Positions 1-12,898 are shown, counted from the stretch's first letter. The stretch: DNA of 64,000 nucleotides from Cryptomeria japonica (GCF_030272615.1 NC_081412.1:541836335-541900334); one strand, 5' to 3'. Made by a program: numbers and translations. The notes: generated by a model from the sequence alone, not told the origin.

Positions 1-1675
1 GGGGAAAGCTCTGGGACCATATGGGTTTCCGATTGAATTCTATCAAGAATTCTGGGATATTATCAAATTGGATTTATTAGAGGTTGTCCAAGAGTCCCAG
101 AGGAATAAATAGATGCTTTGGGCTTTGAATGTGACTTTCATTACTCTCATCCCCAAGTGTGATGGGGTTGATTGGTTAAGTCAATTCTTCCCTATATCTC
201 TCTATAATGTGATTTACAAGATAATCTCTAAGATGATAGCGGAAAGGCTGAAGAAATGGCTTGGGGGTCTCATTTCTTAGGAGCAGAGTGGTTTTTTTGA
301 GGATCGTCAAATCTTGAATGGAGTGGTCATTGCTACCGAGACCATTCACTCTATGGCTAATTCTAAAGAAAAATCTATGTTTATCAAGCTAGACATGGAA
401 AAGGCTTATGATAGAGTCTGATGGTCCTTCCTTCAGAGGATCCTTAGGGCCTTTGGTTTTGTTGTTGAATGGATCCAATGGGTGATGAGTTGTCTTTTGT
501 CTACATCATTCTCTGTGCTAATCAATGGAGATCATATTGAGTTGTTTGGTGCTTCCAAGGGTCTTCGACAAGGGGACCCTCTTTCCCTGTACTTATTTAT
601 CCTTCTGGTTGAGGGTCTGGGGAGATTGATTAAGTATAATGTGGGGATGGGTATTATTCATGGTTGGAGCTGGGGTAATGATATTCCTCCTCAGTCTCCC
701 TTGCAGTTTGCGGATGATACCTTGATGAGAGTGGCCATGATTAGAGAAGCCATAAATTTGCGTAAAGTCTTGGATGTCTATCTTGCTGCTTCTGGCCAGC
801 TGATCAATGAATATAAATCTTCCATCTTTTTCTTCAACACATCGGAGCCTATTCAGTTGAGGATTGCTCAAATCTTGAGATTCCAGGTTGGCTCTCTTCC
901 TTTGACTTACTTGGGTATTCCTATCTCTACTAAAAATCCTCTCAGGGAATCTTTGCAGTGTATTTTGGACAAATTTCGCATGAAGGTTGAACATTGGACG
1001 CACAGATGGTTATCCTTTGCTAGACGGGTTCAATTTATCAAGTCGGTGGTTCAAGCTCTCCTGATTTATAGGGGTATGATTCATGTGGCACTTGTGTGGT
1101 TTGTGAAGGAATTGATTCCTTGGCAAGGCAATTTTTATGGGTAGGCAACTCGTCCTCCTCTAAATGGTGTCTTGTCAAGTGGGACTTGGTGTGCAGCCCG
1201 TAACAGTTGAGTGGGCTTGGCTTAAGGAAATCTTTATTATTTGGGGTGGCTTTGGCGGCAAAATTGTACTGGAGGTGGTGTTTGGAACAAGACTGAAGTT
1301 GGGCTAGGATTTTGTCTTACAAGTATATGCAGAGGATTCCAAAGGAGGAAATCCCAAGATATTCGCTTGTGGGAAAAGGTTCGACGATTTGGAGGACACG
1401 TAAGAAAGGGGTTGCACTGATAAAGGAAGGTTTATTTTGGATTTGTAAGAGGGGGGAAGAGGCATTTTTTTGGTTAGATTCTTGGGATGGCTACCCTTCC
1501 ATTATTAATCAGTTTCCTAATTTATTGGATCTTTTCCAAAGGTTCCTTGAGGCAGGGTGGTCTAGAGTGAACGACTTTAAATCGGGTTATAGGTGTGGGA
1601 AATTGGAGATAGACTTGCGTGGTCCCCGAATCCGAAGGGTGTTTTTATTGTTGCCAGTGGATATGATACATTAGG
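1..1675 (+). pseudogene. LINE (L1-type) ORF2 reverse transcriptase remnant, runs off the left edge
   Basis: One frame starting at base 2 reads as plant LINE reverse transcriptase: a KLDMEKAYDRV-like palm block near 390-420, GLRQGDPLS near 565-590 and the catalytic FADD at 707-718. Three in-frame stops (110-112, 278-280, 419-421) break it. The frame ends in a stop at 1142-1144, and after a frameshift homology resumes in another frame (1150-1640). That part has a GLGLR block and a GKGSTIW / FFWLDSW block typical of the region before the zinc-binding domain. The 5' end, including any endonuclease domain, lies outside the window. No poly(A) tail or target-site duplication could be fixed. The element is dead; family is assigned from motifs only. 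Confidence 0.85.
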
Positions 1676-2509
1676 TTTAATAATGCAACAATAGATACAT
1701 CAATATTTCTTGCAATAGTGGCAAGGAAATGGGAAGCAGAGATTGAACTAGTTTGACCCCTAACAAGATCTAGACAGAATATTTGAAAGAGTATTAAATT
1801 TGTAGATAAACATCTTGTACCGCCACCACCACTACTGCTACTCATGGTTGCAAACTCCATGCTAAACCCATTCAAATTACAAAATTTTGTATTATAGGTT
1901 AAAGTTCTTATTGATCTTCATCTTAGTAGTTAAGATGATGTTAAAAACAAAGATTCCTCTAAGCTTTCAATCCATATCAATCCATATTAGTAGTTAAGAT
2001 GATGTTAAAAACAAAGATTCTTCTAAGATGGTTTAGGGAAAAATTGTCAAAACATTATGCATGCTAAAATGATAGATATCACAATACCAGTCTTATTTTT
2101 GGATAATGACAACAATAAAATAAAAAAATAATAAAACAAATCTAATTTTGTCTTTTAGAAAAATAATTTTTTTAAAAGAAAATTTCAGGAATAAAATTAG
2201 TTTTTTTCTATGTTTGATGGTGGTTGTTATCTTGAAGATATCTTATATATATTTGTTGCCTTGAAGGCAAAGTTACCATAATTGTAATTGTGATAGGAAC
2301 AAATATGAAGGTTGCAATTATTTTTTTTGAACAATAAGAATATCAATACCTTGCCCTGTCGATGTTTCCTATTGTTAAGACGGTACTAAGTAAATATGTG
2401 TCTCGTTTGATATTTTGTTATTTTATTTTATTTCCTTCATTATATATTCACAACTAATTTATATGCAACTTTTAAATATTTTGGATTGAGCTTCTGCTTA
2501 TACAACAAG
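1676..2509. other. AT-rich interval, probably containing the copia 5' LTR
   Basis: No coding sequence was recognised. A segment starting TAGTAGTTAAGATGATG is repeated with a 64-base offset (copies at 1924 and 1988), a small tandem duplication. The stretch ending ...ATACAACA at about 2507 sits directly before a copia-type primer-binding site, so the copia 5' LTR should end there. Its start was not found because no second LTR is present for comparison. Confidence 0.5.
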
Positions 2510-2522
2510 TGGTATTAAAGCC
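2510..2522 (+). other. Primer-binding site of the copia element (initiator tRNA-Met type)
   Basis: TGGTATTAAAGCC differs at two positions from the common plant PBS TGGTATCAGAGCC. It lies about 80 bases before the first recognisable gag codons of a copia element on the same strand, which is the expected arrangement. Confidence 0.6.
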
Positions 2523-2589
2523 AAAAAAAAATTGTAGCGATTGTGTTAGGATTTTGTGTTGATTTTGCACAATCAAATGATGTAGGTTT

Positions 2590-5075
2590 TCAATGCAAGG
2601 TCCGCGGTGGATAAATTTATGGGAAGAATAACTTTGAGTTGGGTGAACTCACAATAATGGTTCCCACTTTTTTGTCAACTTTGACACTGAGTTGAACATT
2701 TTTAAAATAATTTTCACCTTCTGACAACTATAACTTTTCAACTATTAAGAATTTGAAGATGATGTAAATTAGTGATTTGTAGAATTTTGTCTTTAGATTC
2801 TAAATTTATTTTTTTTCAATTTTTTTTGAACAATTTTTCTCTTTTAATTTTTCCATCTCCCTCGAAAAGTAGTTTTTTATAGCAAACAACATTTTTTAAG
2901 AGTGATGTGCCTCCCAAAATGCATAACTTTTTTTCTATAAATAATAAAAAACTCAATTATTTTGAATCTTAGTTTGTAAAATCAATATCTAGTGCTTGAA
3001 GTTGGTTTGATAGTGATATGCTGAATATTTTTCATTTTATTAAGTTTTGAAGTCCAACTAGTTATAATTCAGACATAGGTGTACGTTTGAACACATAACT
3101 TGTTCTATACATATTAAAATTCAATTTTATTTTTTTTGTTAGAGAGAAGACATCAATATGGAGGTCCTAGATATTTTTTATAATTTTTTTGAATTAGTTT
3201 ACTATTTCTCCAAAAGCATTGAAAATAGAAGTTCATGTTCGTTGAAAAACCTATATTTGGTAAAATTTAAAAACAAAATCATAATAAACTCATAATGTAA
3301 TAAAATTATAGTTGTTCGAAAGCTTTCTTCAAGGACTACCATCCTATATTTTTGGTTATGAAGATCATTCCATTTGAGCCTTCAACCAGAGGTTTGAAGG
3401 CCAAAATTCTACAGAAATTTTTAGAAAGTTTCAAAGAAGTGCAAAAAAGGGGACCTTTGAATGAAGCGGCCCCAAAATAACTAAAAATCGACAAAAAAAA
3501 ACTTAAAGTGAGTTCACTCGAAAGGGGGGAGGGTTCGAGTGAAGTGGGGGGTTCGCTCAAACCCCAAAGGGTAGTTCGTTCGAACACCCCCAGTTCGAAC
3601 GAACACCCTTCAAAATATTTTTCCCACCACTGCGTTTTTCCTTTGTGGGTGAAAGTGGGAACCATTATTGTGAACTCACCCAACTTTTGAAGTTCAAGAT
3701 GCATGATTTGTGAGTGCAACAAGGATTGCACAAGGCATTGGTAGGAAAGTCAAAGAAACCTACAAATATGACTGTTCAGTATTGGGGAGATTTGGATATG
3801 AGATCTCTTCACATAATTTGTTTGTGTTTGGTAGATGAGGTTCTTTTCAATATCGATGGAGAGGATACAACAATAGGATTATGAAGTAGAATGGAGTCTT
3901 TACATGACAAAATCTTCAATAAATCAATTATACTTGAAGAGGCCATTGTATAGTTTGTGAATGAAGAAAGGTATAAAAATTATTGACCATTTAAATGTTT
4001 TTAATACTCTTATTTGTCAATTAGCTAGTATGGGTGTAAAAACTAAAGATGAAGACAAGGCAATCACACTGTTGTGTTCATTGCCTAAATCTTGGGATCA
4101 CTTACTTCTATTAGCTTTAACACAATTGACACCCTTGAATTTGATTTTATTGTGGAAGTTTTGTTGTCTAAAGAGGTGTGAAGGATGTCTACTATAGAAA
4201 CCTCCACACTAGAAGCAACAGTGGCTAGATGTCGATCCACATGAAAAGGAGAGAATTCAAGAGGTATAACTAAATCTAAGTCAAAAGGCAAAAAGGATAA
4301 GGAAAAATGTTGGGAGTGCAATAAATTAGGGCGTCTCAAGAAAGTTTATTGGAAGAGGAAATAAGAGAAAGATGACTCTAAAATAGAAGCAAATCCTATT
4401 GGGACAAATTCAGGCATTGGTGAAATTTTACATATTTGTAATATCTTACATTATCATGAGAAATGGTTATTAGATTCTAGTGCTAATCACATGTGTCCAC
4501 ATAGGAGTTGATTTTATACTCACCAAGTTATTGATAGTGATGTTGTTCTTATGGGAAAAAATATTTCTTGTAAAATTGTTGGGATTTGGAGCATTAAGAT
4601 AAAATGTTTGATGGGATTGTAATCACGTTAATAGAGATAATGCATGTATTAGAGCTAAAAAATAATTTAATTTCCTTAGGAGTTTTGCCTTCTGGTGGTT
4701 ATCAATTTTCTTGTCACTTAGGTGTAGTGTAAATGTCTAAAGGTATTTTGGTCATCATGAAGGCTACAAAGTTGGAAATATTTGTAGGCTAGAATGGAGT
4801 ACTAAGATAAATGAAGCAGTGGTGGTATATGAGGAAGCAAGTGAATCTACTCATTTACGGCATCAACAATTGGGTCATATGATCGAGAAAGGGCTAAATG
4901 TATTGGTAAATTGTAAGTTACTTCCATATTTAAAATATTTGAATTTGAATTTTTTAAAACATTTTGTCATTGGAAAGCAATGTAGACATAGGTTTAAATC
5001 AAATAATGATACATGTACGGGTGTTCTAGACTATATTCAGTCAAATGTTTGGCAGGGCCATCCCTTATAGTTTCT
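2590..5075 (+). pseudogene. Ty1/copia gag-protease-preintegrase remnant, split by an insertion
   Basis: Allowing frameshifts, the + strand reads as copia gag. It starts near 2605-2637 (KFDG..NNFEL-like), is interrupted by the element at 2638-3684, and resumes at about 3690 with a VQQGLHKAL-like block. Then come MTKS..NQLYLKRQLYSL near 3905-3955 and DHLNVFNTLICQLAS (3981-4028). A damaged CCHC zinc knuckle lies near 4312-4360 (CWEC kept, later His and Cys lost). A retropepsin-like WLLDSSANHMCPH block follows near 4465-4505, and a GAG-pre-integrase segment (HQQLGHM, GKQCRHRFK) fills 4840-5050. Homology ends shortly after; integrase core, reverse transcriptase, RNase H and 3' LTR are not seen. 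Many stops and frameshifts make it non-functional. Confidence 0.82.
2638..3684. mobile_element. About 1.05 kb non-autonomous element with 33-bp perfect terminal inverted repeats
   Basis: Bases 2638-2670 are the exact reverse complement of 3652-3684 (33 of 33). The copia gag reading stops at the left repeat and resumes just after the right one, so the segment looks inserted. The interior is AT-rich with no transposase ORF. The right subterminal part is rich in GTTCG/CGAAC motifs, including a 12-bp perfect hairpin at 3574-3604. A target-site duplication is not clear: TTTG occurs next to both ends but could be chance. It fits a MITE-like or Mutator-like derivative, but the superfamily cannot be assigned by eye. 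Confidence 0.62.
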
Positions 5076-6980
5076 TTTGGAGGCTTGGATTTTCCCTCTT
5101 GAAGGTTTTTATAGGGTATATGTTGAGTAATCTTGTAGTATATTTTTATCATTGCATTATGGTTATTCAATAAGGTTGTATGCATATTTTTCTCATAATT
5201 TTATGTAAGAAATGATTTGAAATTTGATAATTCCTAACAACACTCACCCACTATAATGTTGACAATAATCACCAAGTAGAGTGCAAATCTCCTCATGGTC
5301 TACTTAAGCTTAATATAACAATAATGACTAGACATTTAGATAAACTCTTTTATTTTTGTCCTTAAAATGATTGAAATTTTACTAATCCTAAGAAAAAATA
5401 ATATACGCCTTGTGTATTATAGGTATCATACTTACTACTATGACTTTCATGGCTACAAATGTTGATGCATTCTAGCTTTGAGCTCGTGTTGATTATAGGG
5501 TGACAAGCTCCTTTCTACCATTCCTTGGAGTCAAGTGGTCAATGGAATTTTTATAGTTGATGAATGATTTTACCGTTTACTTTATAGATCTTTAAGATTT
5601 CATTGAATACACGTTAAAGTTTATTAATTAAGAACGTAAATTATTATCCCTTGTCAATCGAAAACAATTATACAACTATATAAATCACCGAAAATACATA
5701 TATAAAGAAATACATCTTAAAATGTGCCTCTTATATATCTGACCATATAGCCAATTCCTTCTTTCAACAAACTTACGATTCAAGCTCAACTTGTGAGGAA
5801 AAGACAATCAATCTCAAAGCACCACTATCTTACGACTCTAAAGATAAAGAATTGCACACGCATAAAATCTGTATAACGTTTTCAATCCGAATTGACTTTT
5901 TCTGCGTTTATTAAGGTCAACCAAATGTATTCTTATAATAATTATCATGGTGTTTTACAGATCACAAAGGGAGCCCACAATATAAGTGGAGACTAATGAT
6001 GAGGTTGGACAGCCAACATTTATTTGAAAATTTTCCCACTTTCAGATACCTACAAAATTACCATTCAATGACTCTAGATGAGTTCGAGGGTGAGAAGTTT
6101 TTTTTGGTTGTGTGGTCTACATCATGTGGATTATTATGATTTAAAAAAAAAAAAAATATAGAGGAAGAATCTAGTATTTGAACATGTTTCAATCATTTTT
6201 ATAATATTTGCTGATTTAGTATTCAATGTTTTTAATTATATTGTACCAATAGTTGTAACTTTAAATTTATTAGTGTTGGCTATGAGTACCTATGATTGAT
6301 CGAATGAAATGTATTCTTTAAATTTAAAAAGAAAGAAATCATGTGATACCACATTAGCGCACAAATAATACATGATTTAGTGCACGACTATTGGTCTAAC
6401 TCTTTTTTTGTATCTTTTTGACCCCCGGACAAAAAGTGGCAGGTAGAACCTTGATTATAATTATGGGACTTGTCAAGTAAGCAACTATAAAAAATGGGAG
6501 AGTTGAAATTTCCATGTAGAATTTTGAGAAGCACAAAGCTAGGGTGCTCTCAACTGTTGCACCCTCTCCCTTATGTTCTTTTTAATTTGGAGTGAACTAT
6601 ATTAATTTTAAGAATTTGAATATGTTTTCTATAAAAGACTCCTACTTTTGGTGTTAAAAAAGGATTTGAAAATAATAATAAAAATTAAATTTAAAAAAAG
6701 TGGATTTTTTGAAATTAACAAAAAATTATTTACGATTTCAATATGTATTGTAGAAAATATTATTTCTACGAATTAAAATAAATATTTCAACGAATTGAAT
6801 ACCATTTATAATATTTAATGATGTGTAGCACAACTCAAATTTAAAGTAGAAAACATTATTAAAAAATAAGTATATGTGATTGTTATTAAATAATGTGCAA
6901 CTCATTTGCAATAGAAAAAGTCAATCCTCTACCCATATATTGTTGTTGATAAGAAAGATTGTTTGGCTAGATCGAATAAT
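5076..6980. other. AT-rich interval without recognised genes
   Basis: I found no coding sequence, RNA gene or paired LTR here. There is a poly(A) run near 6142-6155 and low-complexity AT tracts around 6600-6900. At 6953-6988 a 9-bp inverted repeat (AGAAAGATT / AATCTTTCT) lies at the edge of the gypsy 3' LTR. Confidence 0.5.
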
Positions 6981-8252
6981 CTTTCTCCTAGTTTGAAGGC
7001 CTAGTAGTCCTATAGCCCCAATTAACCCTACCTTGTCGGTTTTTGGGCAATTACACAAAAATCACTCAAATAACCTTCCAACACCTTTGGTGATCTGAGT
7101 AACCTGTTGGACAAACTTTTGGATCCACTAGGGTAGGTAGTATGATTTGTCCATATTGGTACGGATTCCAAAAATGACATTTTTAGAGGGTCTAGGATTT
7201 AGTAGCCTTCTCCAATGGGTTTTGTTGTTCTCTCCACCTTGTCACACCTCCACCTTTTCACAGAGACTCTACCACATGTCACTCTTTCATTCCAAACACT
7301 TGGCACCTTCACAACTTCTCATCCCTGCAAGCAAATCCAACATTTTCAATCATTTTCCTAACCGGGCTATGACAGAGCTCGCCTAGGAAATGATGGCAAG
7401 TTTCTTCCCAACAACTTCCAAGCCATTACAAAGAATATATAAACTGTAGAAGGGTTCCATGACTTGAATCCCAGGGGTCATTGAACAAAACTCAAGGGAT
7501 TTCAAGTTGGAACCATGATTGGGCTCTTGAACCCTTGCTCAGGCCAAGAGCAATACAAATTTGTAAACACACTTCAAACCTGCACTAAAATAAATTACAA
7601 ACACCTTCTGAAAAATACAATAATATACACTAAACCACCATGAAATAATAGTAGCAAGGTCAATCCATTTGTTACAGACTACTGCTACAAAAGTGACACA
7701 AATACTAGGCAAAATCTGGAAATAGTCTTCAATTTCTATTCAAACTTGCTCAAAGATATTCCAACCCATGTACAATCATTCTCAGATAATTTTTATGGAA
7801 TTTTGGTCATAATCAACTCTTCATCAGTTTCCTAAGCACCTATTTGCTAAAAAATGCAAAGTTGCTCAAAAAGTTGCAAAAAGTTGTCAAGCAACAATAA
7901 CAACTTTTGCTCAAATGTGCATTTTTTGCCTTTTATGCCTTTCTACTCATACTAAACCTCCTAAGATGACTCCCTAACATCAAAATGACATGAAAAAATG
8001 CCTAAAGAGGCTTTATAAGATGTTTTACATCGTAATGCAAATTTATGCCTTTTTAGGGCTTACAAGGGCTCATAGGCCAAATTTGAGAAAAACACACAAC
8101 CTTGGTGACAATCACCCTTCAAATGACAATAAAACATAGATGTGGACCTATAAGTAGTCCATTATTCAAACACTAATCTAAAATATGGATACTCACTCCA
8201 AAATTGCAAAATGTATCAACAAACTAGTTAAAAGCTAGGTGCTCCTGCACCA
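6981..8252 (-). repeat. 3' LTR (truncated) of the Ty3/gypsy chromovirus
   Basis: This stretch aligns base for base, with scattered differences, to 13255-14525. Both copies share the terminal GCTCCTGCACCA, which on the minus strand is the LTR start TGGTGCAGGAGC. The inner end at 8252 abuts a polypurine tract. Homology stops at about 6980. The 5' LTR continues for roughly 310 further bases to its primer-binding site, so the U5 end of this copy is missing or replaced. Confidence 0.85.
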
Positions 8253-8266
8253 TACTCCCCCAATGA
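8253..8266 (-). other. Polypurine tract of the gypsy element
   Basis: On the minus strand the bases just before the 3' LTR read ATTGGGGGAGTA and are followed at once by the LTR start TGGTGC, the expected PPT-LTR arrangement. Confidence 0.7.
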
Positions 8267-8289
8267 GAAAGAAGTCAAGTGAATCCTTT

Positions 8290-11200
8290 AGGAAACAAAT
8301 AAAGGGGAATTCCAAGATTATAAAAGTCTTCTTCAGATACCCAAGTATCCTCAGATGCTGGAAGTTGCTGCCATTTGATCAAATGCTTCGTATAGGCGGT
8401 GTGCCTTGTCTTCTTGAGAACTCTATATTCCAATACTTGCTCAGCTTGTGGCATGGTTGCAGGTGGTAAGGGTAGGTCTGAAATTTATTGAGAGACCTCT
8501 AAGACTCTACTATATTCCTCTGGAAGTGTACCCTTATACTGCACCAAGTCTTCAACATTGAATATAGGAGATAAAGCCATATCTCCGGGTAGGTCAAGTT
8601 TGAAGGCATTGTTTCCATACTTAGCCAAGACCTTACAAGGTCCAATCCTCCTCATCTAAAGTTTGCTAGGGACACCTTTTTGAAGCCTTTCTTTGTTCAA
8701 ATGAACCATGACCAAGTCCCCAACAACAAATTTTATATCCTCTCTCTTTTCATCTACTTTATCTTTGATCTTTTGAGAGGTGTCTAGTAGAGTTGTCCTA
8801 ACCTGCTCATGAATCTCTTGCATGGATTGAGCCATGTCCATAGCATGTCCACTCTATTGTCTCATCTTCCCAACATCTCTGAGCTCCAAAACACCTTTGG
8901 GATGAAGGCCATATACTATCTCAAAAGGGCTCTTACCGGTTGATCTATTCACACTATCATTGTGGGCAAACTCAACTTGATGGATGATCTGATCCCAAGC
9001 TTGTCCATAATCCCTTTTTAAACACATGAGAAGGTTCCCAAGTGTTCTATTGACTGTCTCTATTTGGTCATCCATTTGGGGGTGGTAGGCTGAACTGAAA
9101 GACAAGTTAGTACCCAATCTTTGCCATAAAGTCTTCCAAAAATGACCAATAAACTTTGCATTTCTATCTGATACTATGTTGATAGGTAAGCCATGAATCC
9201 TAATGACTTCCTTGACAAAAAAATGAGCAATATGACCAGCATCATGAGTCACCTTAAATGGAATAAAATGGACCATTTTGCTAAATCTATCTACCACAAC
9301 ATAGATACTATCGAAACTTGATTTGGTCTTGGGGAAACCAACAACAAATTCCATACTTACACACTCCCATGGCCAGTTAGGGATAGGTAAAGGCTGATAA
9401 AGACCAGCATTAGAAGATGTACCCTTGGCTCTTTAACAAACCACCCATTGCTCCACATATTTTCTGATATCCCTTTGCATCTTAGGCCAATAGTAGAATC
9501 TTTGGACAAGTTCCAAAGTCTTATTCAATCCAAAATGTCCACTTAAGCAGCGATTATGCTTCTCTTGCATCAAATGTTCCCTCATGGACCCTTTATGTAT
9601 AGAAAGTTGTCCTCCTCTAAACAAAACACCATATTGTACGGTAAAATATGCATATTCACCATGAAAATGATTTCTAAACTCTTCACAAACCTTGTAGATG
9701 GCAGAAAAGTCTTCATCATCTTGGTATAACCCCTTGAAACTATCCACTCCAATGCTCTTGAGCTGTACTTCTTGAATTGTTAGCAACCTTCTACTTAATG
9801 CATCAATAACTCTATTGCATTGACCTTTCTTATGTTTAATGGTAAAAGTATATGACTGCAAATACTCTACCCATTTGATATGCCTATGATTCAACTTTTC
9901 TTGTGAATTGAGGAAACTAAGAGCTTGATTGTCAGTATAAACCACAAATTCTTTAGGCAACAAATAATACCTCCATTTCCTAAGAGATTGAACAAGTTCA
10001 TATAACTCCAAATCATAAGAAAAATACCTTTTCTTGGCATCATTGAGCTTCTCACTGAAAAAATGCAATCGGTCTGTTGTCTTGACTTAAGACTGCTCCT
10101 ACTACTATGTTGCTTGCATCACATTCAATTGTGAAGATCTTGCCAAAGCTTGGAAGAACTAGTATCGGTCGAGTATCCACCTTTGTCTTCAAGAGATCAA
10201 ATCCTATTTGTGCTTCTTTGGTCTATTGAAACTTAGTCTTCACTCCTCCTTCGATTGTGTCAAGCATGGGTGCACATATCTCGCTGAACCCTCTGATGAA
10301 CTTCCTATAAAATTGTGCCAAACCATGGAAACTCCTCACTTCACTTGTTGTCTTAGATGTAGGCCAACTGATTATGGCTTCCACCTTAGAGGTATCCATC
10401 TTCAAATCACCACTTGAGATTACAAACCCAAGATATATCAACTCCTGTTTCATGAACTCACATTTCTCCAAATTGATAATTAGTTGCTCATCACATAATT
10501 TATTCAATACAATCTCTATATGCTTAAGATGTTCATCTTTAAACTTGCTAAAAATAAATATGTCATCTAAGTAAACAACATCAAATTTACCAATATAATC
10601 CTTGAGTACTTCATTCATGAGTCTCATGAATGTGCTAGGGGCATTTGTGAGTTCAAATGGCATAACAAGTCATTCATAAAGTCCTTATGTGGTCTTGAAT
10701 GTTGACTTCCATTCATCTCCCTCTTTGATTCTAATTTGGTGATAACCACTCTTGAGGTCTATCTTGGTGAAGTATTCAACACCTCCTAAACAATCCATCA
10801 AACCTTCAATTCTTGGAATGGGAAATCTATACCTGATTGTAATTCGGTTGATAGCTCTAGAATTAGTGCAAAGTCTCCAAGTACCTCCCTTCTTTGGGGC
10901 CAAAACGGTGGGAACTGCACATGAGTTGATGCTCTTCCTTATCAGACCATTATCCAAGAGTTCTTGTATTTTCTTTGCTACCTCTTTATTCTGCTTCGAT
11001 GTCATTTTATAGGCTGCCTTATTAGGCAATGAGGCTCCAGGTATGAAGTCAATTTGGTGACTTATGACACATTGAGGAGGTAAGGTTGCAGGTGTTCCAT
11101 CACTGATAATGTCCTTAAACTGATTTAGAATCTGTTGCACTTCATTGGGAATGCATACTTTCTTCTCCTTACTTTCTTCTTTTGGTTTTACTACAAGTGC

Positions 11201-12898
11201 AAACCCCACTCCTTCTCCTTCCTTGAGAGTGTTAATGAACCCCTTCTCATCAACTAGCAACACATTGGGACCTTTTGATCTACCCTCTTCTTGGTCTCCT
11301 ATGGACTGAATTTTATGGGTGATCCCATATTTTTGAAAAGTATAGGTATTCTTTTCCCCATGTTGTATTGCCTTTTTGCCAAATTGCCAAGGCCTACCTA
11401 GGACTAGGTGGCAAGCATCCATTGGCAAGATGTCACACAAGATTTTATCCTTTTAGCCTCCTATAGTGAACTCCACCCAAGTTTGTTTATTCACTAGAAC
11501 ATGTTGCCCCTTGTTGAGCCAAGTAACCCTATAAGGATCACTATGTGGTATTCTTTGTAGGTTGAGCTTACTCACTGCTTCTTCTGACACTATGTTATCA
11601 GTGGAACCTGAATCCATGACCACTCTACATAATTTACCCATAATATTGCATTTTATCCTAAACAAGGATCTTCTTTTGCTAGGTTCCTCCTTAATTGGTT
11701 CTTTGATCAAGACTCTTCTCATCATTAGATTCTCTCTAACCTTTGAATCTAAACTCACTTATGATGCCTTCATATTTGCTGCATCTTCTTGAATATAGTT
11801 TACTCTCCTCTCACCTCCTTGGGATGAAGAAGACTTCTCAAGACATCTATAGGCAGAGTGTCCAAGTTGATGGCAATTGTAGCACTTCACTGTGGTGAAA
11901 TAGGACCCTCTTTTTGATCCACTAGACCTTCCTCTACTAGAGTTGCTAGATCCCCTTCCTCTCTAGCTGCTCTTTCTATTGGAATCCCCACTTTTCTCTA
12001 CCAAATTGGATTTACCTTGGGATATTTGGTCTACACTTCTTCCACCATGGCTACCTCTATGACCTCTGCCATCTCTTCCCCTACCTCTACCTCTGTTGCT
12101 TTGATCTTGTTTCTTTTTACTCTTCTCTTCCACCTTGAGTGCTAATTGATAGCACTTATGAACGGTACTAGGACACAACAAACTCAACTCTTCTTGTATA
12201 TTCCATCTCAAGCCATTCAAGTACCTAGCTACCTTGATGATTTCATCTTCCACCACCTTAGATCTCAAACACAACTTCTGAAATTCCTCAATGTAGCTAC
12301 TCACATCTAGTTCTCTTTGTCTCAAGTTTTGTCTCCTCTTGTGCAATTGAATTTCATAGTCTTCGGGGATATAGGCTTCTTTCACCTTGGCTAGCATTCC
12401 TTTCCAAGTGGCAATTGGGTTCTTACCCTCCTTTTGTCTCTCCTCTTGGATGAACCAAGTCAAGGCTTCTCCTCTCAATCTAGATTTGGCTACCTTCACC
12501 TTTTGTTCTTCACTAACCCCATCACATTCAAAGTGATTCTCCAATCCTTCAATCCATTCCATGACTACTTCTGGTTCCATTTTTCCACTAAAAAGTGGCA
12601 CTCCTTCTAGGGACTTTCCTCCTAAGGCTTTGATGGCTCTAAGGAAAGGTTCTTCAGGTAGAATAGGATCTGGTTCAGGTGTGCTATCCTCTTCTACTAC
12701 TTCCTTACTCTTCTCTTCATTGATTTGGATTGTTACTTTCCCAGTCTTATCTTCAACTACGTCTAGTTTGCTCTCCAACTGTTGCAGTCTTACCTTGAGG
12801 ATTATATTCTCTTCCTCTTGATCTTCTACCTTCTTGGCTAACTCAACATCGGTCACCTTCTTGAGGATAATTTCTCCTACTAACTCAGTCTCTGACAT
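8290..12898 (-). pseudogene. Ty3/gypsy chromovirus gag-pol polyprotein, broken by stops and frameshifts
   Basis: Reading leftward from the ATG at 12898 all domains of a chromovirus appear. Gag (12898-11963, 311 aa) is followed by an intact CCHC knuckle (CYNCHQLGHSAYRC, 11884-11843) beyond an in-frame TAG. The protease shows MDSGSTDN near 11630. Reverse transcriptase covers about 11000-10300 with catalytic YLDD at 10573-10562. RNase H covers about 10130-9780. The integrase zinc-binding block near 9560-9430 has Trp in place of one Cys. The integrase core at 9354-8857 keeps its triad as two Asp and a Glu with D,D35E spacing. A C-terminal chromodomain (VLEYRVLKK ... HLIKW) lies at about 8450-8320. 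Stops occur near 11962, 11759, 11453, two near 10670-10685, 10223, 9433, 8854 and 8656. A one-base frameshift lies near 10063. Confidence 0.93.
11963..12898 (-). CDS. Retrotransposon Gag ORF (311 aa) of the chromovirus
   Basis: This is the longest undamaged piece of the element. It encodes the particle-forming Gag: an acidic, Lys/Glu-rich N-terminal third likely to be coiled coil, then the Retrotrans_gag core (EWIEGLENHF, ALTWF, FQKLCLRS-like blocks), then an Arg/Gly-rich tail that would precede the zinc knuckle. I placed the start at the first ATG, 12896-12898. An upstream in-frame TTG also exists but is unlikely to be used. It ends at a TAG that separates it from the knuckle and pol. In intact relatives gag and pol are usually continuous, so this stop is probably a mutation. 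Expression is unknown. Confidence 0.7.
   Translation of the reverse strand: MSETELVGEIILKKVTDVELAKKVEDQEEENIILKVRLQQLESKLDVVEDKTGKVTIQINEEKSKEVVEEDSTPEPDPILPEEPFLRAIKALGGKSLEGVPLFSGKMEPEVVMEWIEGLENHFECDGVSEEQKVKVAKSRLRGEALTWFIQEERQKEGKNPIATWKGMLAKVKEAYIPEDYEIQLHKRRQNLRQRELDVSSYIEEFQKLCLRSKVVEDEIIKVARYLNGLRWNIQEELSLLCPSTVHKCYQLALKVEEKSKKKQDQSNRGRGRGRDGRGHRGSHGGRSVDQISQGKSNLVEKSGDSNRKSS

Noticed and set aside
3336..3731. 131-codon minus-strand frame
   Set aside because: It overlaps the inverted-repeat element and the copia gag, which read on the other strand, and has no recognisable domain.
10208..10417. Plus-strand frames inside the gypsy pol region
   Set aside because: They are shadows of the minus-strand RT and RNase H domains.
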